Shown piece by piece: positions 17,342-25,226 of a stretch of 38,025 nucleotides of DNA; position 1 is the first letter of the stretch; each line of letters opens with the position of its first letter. Where the stretch lies: positions 1-38,025 of the forward strand of contig JAITVH010000107.1 in assembly GCA_031285905.1 (NCBI GenBank). The letters run 5' to 3'. This DNA comes from Prevotella sp. (GTDB lineage Bacteria; Bacteroidota; Bacteroidia; Bacteroidales; Dysgonomonadaceae). Made by a program: the position numbers and the translations under genes. Under the pieces are notes generated by a model. It worked only from the letters and a program-made list of their open reading frames with translations, had not been told where the DNA came from and did no database searches.

Positions 17342-18799
17342 GTTTCTCAATTTTTCTGCGAATTTAATAGCTTTTGCCAAAGCGCCCAATTTATTTTTCA
17401 CTTCCATCACTTCTGTTTCAGGATTCGACTTGGAAACAATGCCACCCCCTGCCTGATAATAGAGTACATTGTTGCGGCTGAGGAAAGTACGGATAGTGAT
17501 TGCCTGGTTGAGGTCACCATTGAAACCTATATAACCGATACATCCACCATATACTCCGCGCATCTGGCTTTCGATGTCACGTATCAACTGCATAGCCCTC
17601 ACTTTTGGTGCGCCGGACAAAGTACCTGCCGGAAAAGTATCGGCAAAAACAGAAATACTGTTTGTCCCTTCGTCTACGATACCGCTCACGCGCGATACCA
17701 GATGAATAACATGGGAATAGAATTGTACGTTCTTGTAAAATTCCAGCTTCACATCGTGGCAATTGCGGCTGAGATCGTTGCGAGCAAGATCTACCAGCAT
17801 AACATGCTCGGCGTTTTCTTTTTCATCTTTCAGTAATTCTTCTGACAGCAGACGGTCTTTTTCATCATTGCCTGTACGGAAATAGGTACCTGCAATAGGA
17901 TCGATATATGCTTTGCCTTTGGTGATTTTACAATGTGTTTCGGGTGAAGAACCAAAGATTCGGAAAGAACCGAAGTCGAAGTAGAAGAGGTAAGGTGAAG
18001 GATTGATGGAACGAAGAGAGCGGTAGACTTTAAAATCGTCTCCGGCAAACTTTTGCGTAAAACAGCGGGAAAGAACGATTTGAAATACATCGCCGCGTTT
18101 ACAATGAGCTATTCCCCGGCGTATCATTTCCTTATGCTCTTCATCGGTTATCATAGACTGTTCCTGATCTATTGTTTCAAAATTGTATGAGGCGATATTG
18201 TTATTATTGAGAATGGCCTCTAGTTCAGGTGTTTTTTCTTCTGTTCCTTCAACTATATTTTCTACTATGGTCAGTTCATTTTTCAGGTGATTTATCACTA
18301 ATATAAAGCGATAGAGTATATAGTAAAATTCCGGAGCATCGGCATTTTTTAACTTACTGTTCTCAGGATCGACAGATTCGAAGTAGCGAATGGCATCATA
18401 AGATGTATATCCGAAAAAGCCGTTTATGTTCGTTTTGTTATCTCCCTGTACATCAAATTGTTTGATAAACTCATTAAATTTATCGGTCAGTTTCACATCT
18501 CCGGACAAAGTTTCTACTATCGATGTATTATCCGGATAAGTACAGGTAATGTTATTATCCTGAACCTTGAAACGAGCTATCGGATTAATGCCAATAAACG
18601 AATAACTGTTCTCGCCCCCATGATAATCCGAACTTTCCAATAATGCCGATTCAGGATAAATATCCCTTACCTTGAGGTAGATGCCTACGGGCGTTTGCAG
18701 GTCGGCAAGGAGGTCTTTGGTTTTGACGGTAATTTTATAGCCGCCCCTCCCATCCTCCCCATGAGGGAGGCTTATTATAGTATCGTTCATATCATCCAT
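17339..18799 (-). CDS. trpE: Anthranilate synthase component I, with element-derived N-terminus
   Basis: A 486-residue chorismate-utilising enzyme that makes anthranilate with TrpG. Residues 53-56 are LLES, the motif that binds tryptophan for feedback inhibition in TrpE, followed by NSYSFIGINP. The catalytic half has DPIAGTYFRTG, LVDLARNDLSRNC, and AGTLSGAPKVRAMQLI. The first about 20 residues (MDDMNDTIIS LPHGEDGRGG) precede the usual start region YKITVKTKDLLAD. They are encoded partly by the left hairpin of the element at 18743-18869. An alternative ATG four codons in is possible. Its stop lies at the edge of the next element. Confidence 0.96.
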   Translation of the reverse strand: MDDMNDTIISLPHGEDGRGGYKITVKTKDLLADLQTPVGIYLKVRDIYPESALLESSDYHGGENSYSFIGINPIARFKVQDNNITCTYPDNTSIVETLSGDVKLTDKFNEFIKQFDVQGDNKTNINGFFGYTSYDAIRYFESVDPENSKLKNADAPEFYYILYRFILVINHLKNELTIVENIVEGTEEKTPELEAILNNNNIASYNFETIDQEQSMITDEEHKEMIRRGIAHCKRGDVFQIVLSRCFTQKFAGDDFKVYRSLRSINPSPYLFYFDFGSFRIFGSSPETHCKITKGKAYIDPIAGTYFRTGNDEKDRLLSEELLKDEKENAEHVMLVDLARNDLSRNCHDVKLEFYKNVQFYSHVIHLVSRVSGIVDEGTNSISVFADTFPAGTLSGAPKVRAMQLIRDIESQMRGVYGGCIGYIGFNGDLNQAITIRTFLSRNNVLYYQAGGGIVSKSNPETEVMEVKNKLGALAKAIKFAEKLRN

Positions 18800-18869
18800 A
18801 TATTATTTAAGTTTTCAATATTTTAAATAAGGGTTTGCGTAAAAGTCCCCCTTGGGGAATTTAGGGGGC
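18743..18869. repeat. REPIN-like inverted hairpin element, trpE/trpB junction
   Basis: The left module is GCCCCTCCCAT plus hairpin CCTCCCC-AT-GAGGGAGG (18743-18770). The right module is TCCCC-CTT-GGGGA plus ATTTAGGGGGC (about 18844-18869). They are inverted around about 73 bp of A/T-rich DNA containing the trpE start codon. The TAA stop of trpB (18861-18863) is read from the right module, and the left module is translated as part of TrpE. The spacer has no similarity to the other copies, so only the ends are conserved. Confidence 0.77.
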
Positions 18870-20042
18870 ATATTCAATATACGTTTCCATATCCTTATCG
18901 CCGCGCCCCGAAAGGCAGACGACAATGATATCGTCTTTCTTGAAATTCATCTTATCCAAAGCAGCCAGTGCATGAGCCGATTCTATTGCCGGGATAATTC
19001 CTTCGAGCTTTGTCAGTTCAAATGCCGCCTGCATGGCTTCGTCATCAGTGACGGCCAATACCTGAGAACGCCCAATACTGGATAGATGTGCATGTATAGG
19101 GCCTATGCCCGGATAATCAAGCCCTGCGGATATAGAATAAGGCTCTTCTATTTGTCCATCTTCCGATTGCATGATAAGCGTCTTGCAACCATGTATGATT
19201 CCTAATCGTCCCAGATGGATGGTAGCGGCCGATTCGCCCGAATCAATTCCCTTTCCGGCGGCCTCCGCCAATACGATTTTCACATCAGGCTCATCGATAA
19301 AGTGGAAAATAGTTCCTGCTGCATTGCTGCCTCCACCCACGCAAGCCATTACATAATCAGGCGTTTCTCGTCCTTCTTTTTCCAGTAGCTGTTTACGTAT
19401 TTCCTCGCTGATAACCGATTGCAGGCGCGCTACCATATCAGGGTAGGGGTGAGGGCCAATGGTAGAACCGATAATGTAGTATGTATCCGAGGGGTTTGAA
19501 CACCAGTCACGGATGGCTTCATTGGTAGCATCTTTCAATGTCATATTTCCACTGGTAACGGGTATGACTGTAGCGCCCAACATTTCCATTTTTTGCACAT
19601 TCAATTTTTGACGTTCCACGTCCGTAGCACCCATATATACTACACATCCCATATTCATCAGGGCGCAGACTGTTGCTGTGGCTACCCCATGCTGCCCGGC
19701 TCCTGTTTCGGCTATGATTCGCGTCTTACCCATACGACGGGCAATCAATATCTGGCCGATTGTATTATTTATTTTGTGTGCACCTGTGTGGTTGAGGTCT
19801 TCGCGCTTGAGGTATATTTTACAACCATATTTTTCTGATAATCTTCTGGTTAAGTACAGAGGGGATGGACGGCCTACATAGTCCCTCAACAGGTCATTGT
19901 ATTCCTTTTGGAATGAGGGATCGTTTATTATTTTCAAGTAATTATCCTTTAATGTTTCTACGTTATCGTAAAGGATTTCAGGAATATATGCTCCTCCGAA
20001 CTCTCCATAAAAACCGTTTTGATCGACTGCAAATTTTTTCAT
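18861..20042 (-). CDS. trpB: Tryptophan synthase beta chain (canonical TrpB)
   Basis: A 393-residue PLP enzyme that condenses indole from TrpA with serine. The PLP lysine is Lys90 in [10 protein letters not shown]. The catalytic Glu is in [14 protein letters not shown], and the phosphate-binding loop is [10 protein letters not shown]. The N-terminus [18 protein letters not shown] is the standard TrpB1 start. It is the first structural gene of the operon, 28 bp after the attenuator hairpin and 104 bp after the leader peptide. Its stop codon TAA comes from a hairpin element. Confidence 0.97.
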   Translation of the reverse strand: MKKFAVDQNGFYGEFGGAYIPEILYDNVETLKDNYLKIINDPSFQKEYNDLLRDYVGRPSPLYLTRRLSEKYGCKIYLKREDLNHTGAHKINNTIGQILIARRMGKTRIIAETGAGQHGVATATVCALMNMGCVVYMGATDVERQKLNVQKMEMLGATVIPVTSGNMTLKDATNEAIRDWCSNPSDTYYIIGSTIGPHPYPDMVARLQSVISEEIRKQLLEKEGRETPDYVMACVGGGSNAAGTIFHFIDEPDVKIVLAEAAGKGIDSGESAATIHLGRLGIIHGCKTLIMQSEDGQIEEPYSISAGLDYPGIGPIHAHLSSIGRSQVLAVTDDEAMQAAFELTKLEGIIPAIESAHALAALDKMNFKKDDIIVVCLSGRGDKDMETYIEYAP

Positions 20043-20069
20043 TTTATCTCGTGTTATATTTTTCCTTAC

Positions 20070-20102
20070 AAAAAAAGCCTGTCGTGAGTTACGACAGGCT
20101 TT
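20070..20102 (-). terminator. trp attenuator: intrinsic terminator hairpin
   Basis: On the minus strand an 11-bp perfect stem (AAGCCTGTCGT / ACGACAGGCTT) with the 5-nt loop AACTC is followed by seven T residues. It lies between the leader peptide and trpB, so it would stop transcription before the structural genes. The 3' arm plus loop (CTCACGAC) is exactly complementary to GTCGTGAG at the leader stop codon, giving the alternative antiterminator. Confidence 0.85.
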
Positions 20103-20152
20103 GTATTTTATACATCTTCTACTTATAAATACATACCAGTTTGGCTCACGAC
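20081..20152 (-). promoter_or_regulatory. trp antiterminator pairing that competes with the terminator
   Basis: GTCGTGAG in the leader (plus-strand 20145-20152, overlapping the last codons and TGA stop of the leader peptide) can form eight perfect base pairs with CTCACGAC (plus-strand 20081-20088) in the loop and 3' arm of the terminator. A ribosome stalled on the Trp codons leaves GTCGTGAG free, so the antiterminator forms. A ribosome at the stop codon covers it, so the terminator forms. The logic matches the enterobacterial trp attenuator; the pairing is seen directly and the behaviour is inferred. Confidence 0.72.
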
Positions 20153-20205
20153 TTTTTGAGTTGAGAGTGCCACCACCAAAATGTATTTGTCAATAGAAAA
20201 TTCAT
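20146..20205 (-). CDS. trpL: trp operon leader peptide with three consecutive Trp codons
   Basis: A 19-residue frame, [19 protein letters not shown], ends in TGA (20146-20148). Codons 10-12 are TGG TGG TGG. Tryptophan is the rarest residue, so a run of three in a short frame directly before a trp terminator is strong evidence of a sensing leader peptide. The frame starts about 15-20 nt after the predicted transcription start and ends 44 nt before the terminator stem. The ribosome should stall on the Trp codons when charged tRNA-Trp is scarce, allowing read-through into trpBEG. It is too short for normal gene callers. Confidence 0.82.
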   Translation of the reverse strand: MNFLLTNTFWWWHSQLKKS

Positions 20206-20227
20206 TGTTCTTTCTGTTTTGTTTTTG

Positions 20228-20257
20228 CAAAGATATAAAAAAAATGAAAAATGCAAA
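20228..20257 (-). promoter_or_regulatory. Promoter of the trp operon
   Basis: On the minus strand TTTG (20254-20257) is followed after 18 bp by TATCTTTG (20228-20235), close to the Bacteroidetes TTTG-N19-21-TAnnTTTG pattern. The predicted start of transcription is near 20220, just before the leader peptide ATG. The promoter begins within 20 bp of the stop codon of the upstream FG-GAP gene on the same strand. Confidence 0.6.
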
Positions 20258-20273
20258 TAATGATAATGATTTT

Positions 20274-22610
20274 TTAATCATAATAATCCATCGCACTGAT
20301 ATTGTGGTTGACTGGTAGGTGGCACGACATAACTCTTACTTTTACAGAAACGCTATTGATTGTCTCTGCATTATCCTCCACTACCACTCGGTAATAAAGT
20401 ATTCCCCGTTTCTGATCGGTCGGTGTGTAAGCAATAGCCGTTGCCCCTGATATGTCTGCCCAGGTAATATTATCTCTGCTGGATTGCCATTGGTAAGTAT
20501 TTGTACCATCAGGCAGTACAAAGCTACAGCTCATTTCTCCTGCTTTACTCAGGCAAACTTCCTGTTGGGTAGGCAATACTCCATAGTAGCGATAGCGGCT
20601 TTTATCATCTTTACAGACTGGCTGATTATGGTCGCCTGTTCCCTTGTCATTCAGGTTGATAACAATGAAGTTGTAGGTAGTCCAGCTTTTAAAATTAGGT
20701 ATGGTTAGTGTCATAGAGATAGTCTCACCTTTTTCTACATCGTCATTATAGATAAATGTCTGTTTGGTTGCAGAACCTACATTGTCCTTATACACTGTCA
20801 CATAGAAAGGGGCGTCAAATATGGCGTCTCCTGCATTTTTTATTTGTAGGGTAATAGTCATCTTATCATCTGCGTCGTTATAACTGAATACAGGAACACC
20901 CACGATCTGGGCTTCGGGAGCCAGCCAGAGAGGCATTCCATAGTGATCCAGCGTTGTCTGTTGCATCAGATAGCCATTGAAAGGACGTACATCATCACTA
21001 TTACCCAGAATCTTGTCTACACCGGGGAACCGGGTTGCGGGATTGAACTGTACTTCTGGCACTGTCAGATCGTTGTTTATATTCACTGCGTTGTATGCAA
21101 ATTGGTTCCACACTCTGCGGGCAGGAGCCCACGACCCGACCGGATTGGATGTATAAACACGTAGCCAGCCATTCCCCTGATTACGTACCGAGCCTCCTGT
21201 TACAATGATTTCGGCAGAGCCATCATTGTTAATATCAGCAACGATAGGATATTCTGTCGAGGTAGAAGATGTACAAGGGAAAGTGGCAATATTTACTCCC
21301 GTTATTCCATCTATTATGCGCAGGTCGGTTTCGTCGCGATAGACCAACTCTACGAATCCATCCTGATTGAAGTCGAACATACACATGGTGGTTGCCGCAG
21401 AGCCATCAGTGGTCACCTGCTCCCACTTTTTTGTCAGTGTTCTGGTAGTTGGATTATAATCATATGCAAACATTTTTAGCGAAGCGGTAAAACATATCTC
21501 AGGATAACCATCGTTATCTATATCTCCGACGAATGGCTGAGATCCCCCCTGAAAACCGCTTACTATATTGTCGTGCATCACTTCTCCTGTTCGCGGGTTA
21601 TATACATACAAGGCTCCGGTGTTTGCAGGAATGGTCGCCAGGTTTTTATATGGAACTATCACAATGACATCGAGAAATCCGTCATTATCCATATCGGCGA
21701 CAGCCACAGCTCCATCAGTAACTTCACTATGCCCTGTTTTGCTGCATTGCTTCCATAATGTGTATGAGTTGCCGCTTGTGCCGTTAGGGTTCGTTATGTT
21801 TATTTTATAGACATAGTCGCCCCCGATATACTCGGGCACGCCATCGTTATCCACATCGGCAAGGACAGGCATGGAAGCAAGATATGTATGATAGGCATTC
21901 CCAAAACTATTAGGTGTCCCATTATAATAAAAGGCTCCGTCAGCTAGAAGCTCGAATGTGCGTGCGTTATAAACTTTGTCGTGAACTACCACTTCGGGTA
22001 TACCGTCTCCATTAAGATCGGCAATCATCGGATAACCACGGTCTGTACCGCCTCCATATCCCACCCCCGATATAGGAGCAAAAGTAGTCCAACGTACACG
22101 CTTCGCTTCTACATACTGCGTGCCGTTAAAGTCGTATTTTATCAGCTGTTGCTGGTCAGCCGCAGTATTATAAGTTCTGTTGGTGCATATAAATATCGAA
22201 GCATAATTATTTCCGTTTACTTTTGCAATAGCCATAGGATTCGCAAGGCTACAAGTATAAGGTATAGACAGATTTTGTTGCAATGTTATTTGATTGTCTT
22301 TAAACTTAAAGATACGTAAGACATTGGTAGCAAGACTTACCACTCCGGGACCAAACACTAAAATCTCGTTATATCCGTCATTGTCAATATCGCCGGTAAG
22401 GATAACATGGTTATTGTCTACAGGATATTGACTGTATGAGGTTGCCGCCAGTTCTTTCACTGTGAATGCTGTGCCTGGTGGAAGGACGGAGCAGGCCTCT
22501 ACTATATTGTCAGGCATCACTACACCTGAAGGTAAAGTAATTTGTGCATATGTCAAATTACTGAATAGCAGAAACACTAAAAGAATGGAAAATAAAAATC
22601 TTTGTTTCAT
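20274..22610 (-). CDS. Secreted FG-GAP/VCBS-repeat (integrin-like propeller) protein
   Basis: A 778-residue exported protein with a signal peptide (MKQRFLFSILLVFLLFSNLT, then YA). Seven clear calcium-binding repeats of the pattern DxDNDGxxE fill about residues 70-510: GDIDNDGYNEILVFG, ADLNGDGIPEVVVHD, ADVDNDGVPEYIGG, ADMDNDGFLDVIVIV, GDIDNDGYPEICF, DFNQDGFVELVYRD, ADINNDGSAEIIVTGG. One degenerate copy brings the total to eight. They suggest a beta-propeller. The C-terminal third holds beta-sandwich, Ig/CARDB-like regions (YQWQSSRDNITWADISGATA). The protein ends at NHNISAMDYYD with no recognisable T9SS sorting domain. An adhesin or surface-binding role is possible. A long CT repeat lies in its upstream region. 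Confidence 0.85.
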   Translation of the reverse strand: MKQRFLFSILLVFLLFSNLTYAQITLPSGVVMPDNIVEACSVLPPGTAFTVKELAATSYSQYPVDNNHVILTGDIDNDGYNEILVFGPGVVSLATNVLRIFKFKDNQITLQQNLSIPYTCSLANPMAIAKVNGNNYASIFICTNRTYNTAADQQQLIKYDFNGTQYVEAKRVRWTTFAPISGVGYGGGTDRGYPMIADLNGDGIPEVVVHDKVYNARTFELLADGAFYYNGTPNSFGNAYHTYLASMPVLADVDNDGVPEYIGGDYVYKINITNPNGTSGNSYTLWKQCSKTGHSEVTDGAVAVADMDNDGFLDVIVIVPYKNLATIPANTGALYVYNPRTGEVMHDNIVSGFQGGSQPFVGDIDNDGYPEICFTASLKMFAYDYNPTTRTLTKKWEQVTTDGSAATTMCMFDFNQDGFVELVYRDETDLRIIDGITGVNIATFPCTSSTSTEYPIVADINNDGSAEIIVTGGSVRNQGNGWLRVYTSNPVGSWAPARRVWNQFAYNAVNINNDLTVPEVQFNPATRFPGVDKILGNSDDVRPFNGYLMQQTTLDHYGMPLWLAPEAQIVGVPVFSYNDADDKMTITLQIKNAGDAIFDAPFYVTVYKDNVGSATKQTFIYNDDVEKGETISMTLTIPNFKSWTTYNFIVINLNDKGTGDHNQPVCKDDKSRYRYYGVLPTQQEVCLSKAGEMSCSFVLPDGTNTYQWQSSRDNITWADISGATAIAYTPTDQKRGILYYRVVVEDNAETINSVSVKVRVMSCHLPVNHNISAMDYYD

Positions 22611-22847
22611 GAGTTTGTGGAATTAAAAATCCTTTCTGCTTTTTCTGGGCTAAAGCAAAAAGGAAGGTTTATCAATAGAATTTGGTTATTTCTTTCGATA
22701 TATTCAGGTACACGAAGTCTTTTCAGGAGAGGTAGAAATACCCTGAAATTTTCAATTAAAAAAGAATAAAAATAGTTGGATGTTTGATAGAAATGATTTA
22801 TCCTATCATGCGTATATGTGTTTGTGTGTATGCATGCGTGAATGTCT

Positions 22848-22901
<54 letters not shown>

Positions 22902-23000
22902 ACAAAATGGAGCTAATCCCCAAATTTTCAGGGAAGAAAATGCGATTATTTTCTGCAAATTTTTGTTGTATTTCGATTATTATCTCAAACATATGATTTA

Positions 23001-23008
23001 CAAAGATA
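23001..23008 (-). promoter_or_regulatory. Candidate -7 box upstream of the CT repeat
   Basis: TATCTTTG on the minus strand fits TAnnTTTG and is identical to the trp promoter -7 box. A second candidate, TATGTTTG, lies at 22986-22993. No -33 TTTG is seen at the right distance, so support is limited. Confidence 0.35.
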
Positions 23009-23164
23009 ACCCTAATTTAGTAAAAAATGTAAAAATAACTGAAATAAAGTACGTAACTGTACTGGATAATTATACAGAAAGGGTCTCTTCTGTTGAAGGT
23101 AATGTTTTCTATTCCATATATTTAGATCTATGAAATTCTATATGAAACGACTCTTTGTGAAATT

Positions 23165-24154
23165 TTATTTAAGGTTAAAAGATATAGGCAAAAGATAGAA
23201 AGAATCTACATTTTCTCCATTCAATTTTCCCGGTGTCCATCTTGGCATGGACTCTATTACCCTCCTTGCCTCAGCATTACAGGCGGGATCGAACCCCTGT
23301 GCAATACGTGTGTCGGACAGTTCACCTGTTTTTTTTACTATAAATTGTAAAATAACTCTTCCGGTTCGTATTTCTTTCTTTGCCTGATATGGATAAACAA
23401 GGTTTTTATTTATAAATTTAGCCATATCCTTTTCTCCACCGGGAAATACGGGCTGCATATCCGGGGAAGCTATAACTCCACTATATTTGGGATTTGATGA
23501 ATCGAAGCCGGATGTTTCATCGAAGGACAATTCCAAAACTCTTTTACCAATATATTTACCTTCATATCTCTTCAATCCATCTTTTTCCAGTAAAAGACTA
23601 TTCTTTAATATTTTTGCTTTACTGGCAGGAGATTTTTGGGTAAACAGGTTGTATAACTCTTCTGCACCGGTTTCTTTACCATCAAGAATATAAACCGTCT
23701 CTTTGTATTCTTTTGTATCATAGTCTATTCGGAAAAGTATAGGTAATGTAACATAGGCGTCTACCTTCTCTCCATCTTTTTCTCCTGCAATCCATTTTGG
23801 CATTTCATATACCATACGTTTGGCCTCTATATCGCAAAGCGGGAATATACCGCTAACAATCCTTACATCTTCTATTATTCCCCTTTTAGTTACTTTGAAA
23901 CGGACTTTTACTTCACCTTGTATCCCTGCTCTTTTAGCTTCAGTCGGATACCGGAGTTCTCTCCAAAGGTATTTGTACAATGCATTTTCTTCTTCATGTC
24001 CGGGAAATAAAGGAGGTATAGTGTCATTGACTGTTTTGCCTTCAATTTTCACTTTTTCTGCCAGGCTAGAAGCGTATATGCTATCACTTAATAAGAGTGC
24101 CAATACGAACGCGATAGAGCAGAAGTATCTTATTGAAAATCGTTTGTTTATCAT
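23165..24154 (-). CDS. Secreted protein with two TonB C-terminal domains (second of a tandem pair)
   Basis: The start is placed at MINKRFSIRYF because it gives a proper signal peptide (MINKRFSIRYFCSIAFVLAL and on to YASS). The longer frame to 24211 would overlap the upstream gene. The 329-residue product has two TonB_C domains. The first, about 50-150, contains LRYPTEAKRAGIQGEVKVRF and MPKWIAGEKDGEKVDAYVTL. The second, about 235-329, contains VFPGGEKDMAKFINKNLVYP and MPRWTPGKLNGENVDSFYLL. Classic TonB needs an N-terminal membrane anchor and a Pro-rich linker, and both are absent, so it probably is not an energy transducer. It is paralogous to the next gene. Confidence 0.85.
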   Translation of the reverse strand: MINKRFSIRYFCSIAFVLALLLSDSIYASSLAEKVKIEGKTVNDTIPPLFPGHEEENALYKYLWRELRYPTEAKRAGIQGEVKVRFKVTKRGIIEDVRIVSGIFPLCDIEAKRMVYEMPKWIAGEKDGEKVDAYVTLPILFRIDYDTKEYKETVYILDGKETGAEELYNLFTQKSPASKAKILKNSLLLEKDGLKRYEGKYIGKRVLELSFDETSGFDSSNPKYSGVIASPDMQPVFPGGEKDMAKFINKNLVYPYQAKKEIRTGRVILQFIVKKTGELSDTRIAQGFDPACNAEARRVIESMPRWTPGKLNGENVDSFYLLPISFNLK

Positions 24155-24177
24155 AGTTGTACTATTTTGGGATGTTG

Positions 24178-25170
24178 CTATTTGAAGGATATTGGTATAT
24201 AAACAAGACAATCTTTATTTTCTCCGTCTACTTTGCCGGGAACCCATTTGGGCATGGCTTCGATTAGTCTTATAACTTCGGCATTACATGTTGGTTCCGC
24301 GCCTTCAACTATATATAAATCGGTTATTTCACCGGATCGTCTTACGATGAAACCGGCTACTATTCTTTCTCCTACTCTCCCCTTTTTTGCATAAGTAGGG
24401 GTTTTCAGCTTTTTCTTTATAAATTTATTCATTTCCTTCTCGCCTCCCGGAAACGATGGGGCCACATCCGGATTAGCCGTTACCTTTCCACTCAAAAGCT
24501 CAGGCGAATCGAGTTGTAAAGAAGCAGGTTTCATAGATATTTCGAATATATTGCAGTCAACATATTTATCACCATATCTTTTTAAGGTTTTGCTATCTGA
24601 AAAGATACCGTTTCTTAAAATTTCCATTTTGCCTATGAGATCCTTTTCTTCATACATAGAATTAAATTCTCTGGCATTCATTCCTTCATCATCCACCAAA
24701 TAGACTGTTGTCTGTAGTTTTTTATTAGGATTATCCCTCATCCGGAAATGGATAGGTATCGTAAAATATATATCTGCATTTTCACCGTCTTTTTTTCCGG
24801 GTTCCCACTTTGGCATCAGCCCTATAACACGTTTTGCTTCGGCGTCGCAGGAGGGATATAATCCCCTGATTACATTGATATCTTTCAGCTCCCCCGTTTT
24901 TGTCACTACAAAACGTATTACTACCCGGCCTTGTATATCAGCCCGTTGGGCATTAGACGGATATATAAGATTATCACTGATAAATCCATTCATAGCAGAC
25001 TCTCCACCCGGATATTTAGGCATAACTTCATCAGACGGATTTGGACTTAGATCTTTATTAACAGAATCTTTGTCGATTGTAAGTGCCCGCAGGCTATTAC
25101 TAGTGAAAATAGTGGATGCTATTATAATTACTGCAATAAAAATGACAGAGTTTTTTCTCTTGTTCATCAT
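24178..25170 (-). CDS. Secreted protein with two TonB C-terminal domains (first of a tandem pair)
   Basis: A 330-residue product with a signal peptide (MMNKRKNSVIFIAVIIIAST and on). Two TonB_C-like domains follow. The first contains KYPGGESAMNGFISDNLIYP, GRVVIRFVVTKTGELKDINV and MPKWEPGKKDGENADIYFTI. The second contains SFPGGEKEMNKFIKKKLKTP and MPKWVPGKVDGENKDCLVYI. It precedes its paralogue by 23 bp, so the pair arose by tandem duplication and is probably one operon. The function is unknown; the TonB_C fold can bind TonB boxes or peptides in the periplasm. No BlaR/M56 peptidase partner, often found with such domains, is nearby. Confidence 0.85.
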   Translation of the reverse strand: MMNKRKNSVIFIAVIIIASTIFTSNSLRALTIDKDSVNKDLSPNPSDEVMPKYPGGESAMNGFISDNLIYPSNAQRADIQGRVVIRFVVTKTGELKDINVIRGLYPSCDAEAKRVIGLMPKWEPGKKDGENADIYFTIPIHFRMRDNPNKKLQTTVYLVDDEGMNAREFNSMYEEKDLIGKMEILRNGIFSDSKTLKRYGDKYVDCNIFEISMKPASLQLDSPELLSGKVTANPDVAPSFPGGEKEMNKFIKKKLKTPTYAKKGRVGERIVAGFIVRRSGEITDLYIVEGAEPTCNAEVIRLIEAMPKWVPGKVDGENKDCLVYIPISFK

Positions 25171-25226
25171 AGTGGTGAGATATGAAGGTTGTTAAATGTT
25201 TTGTAAATATAATAAACATTTCCTGT

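Noticed and set aside
19865-20128. Plus-strand 87-residue frame over the trpB start and attenuator
   Set aside because: It is antisense to trpB and to a clear regulatory hairpin, and has no recognisable sequence.
24155-24211. Longer start for the second TonB-C protein at 24211
   Set aside because: It overlaps the upstream paralogue and places a non-signal sequence before a good signal peptide. The ATG at 24154 is better and matches the paralogue.
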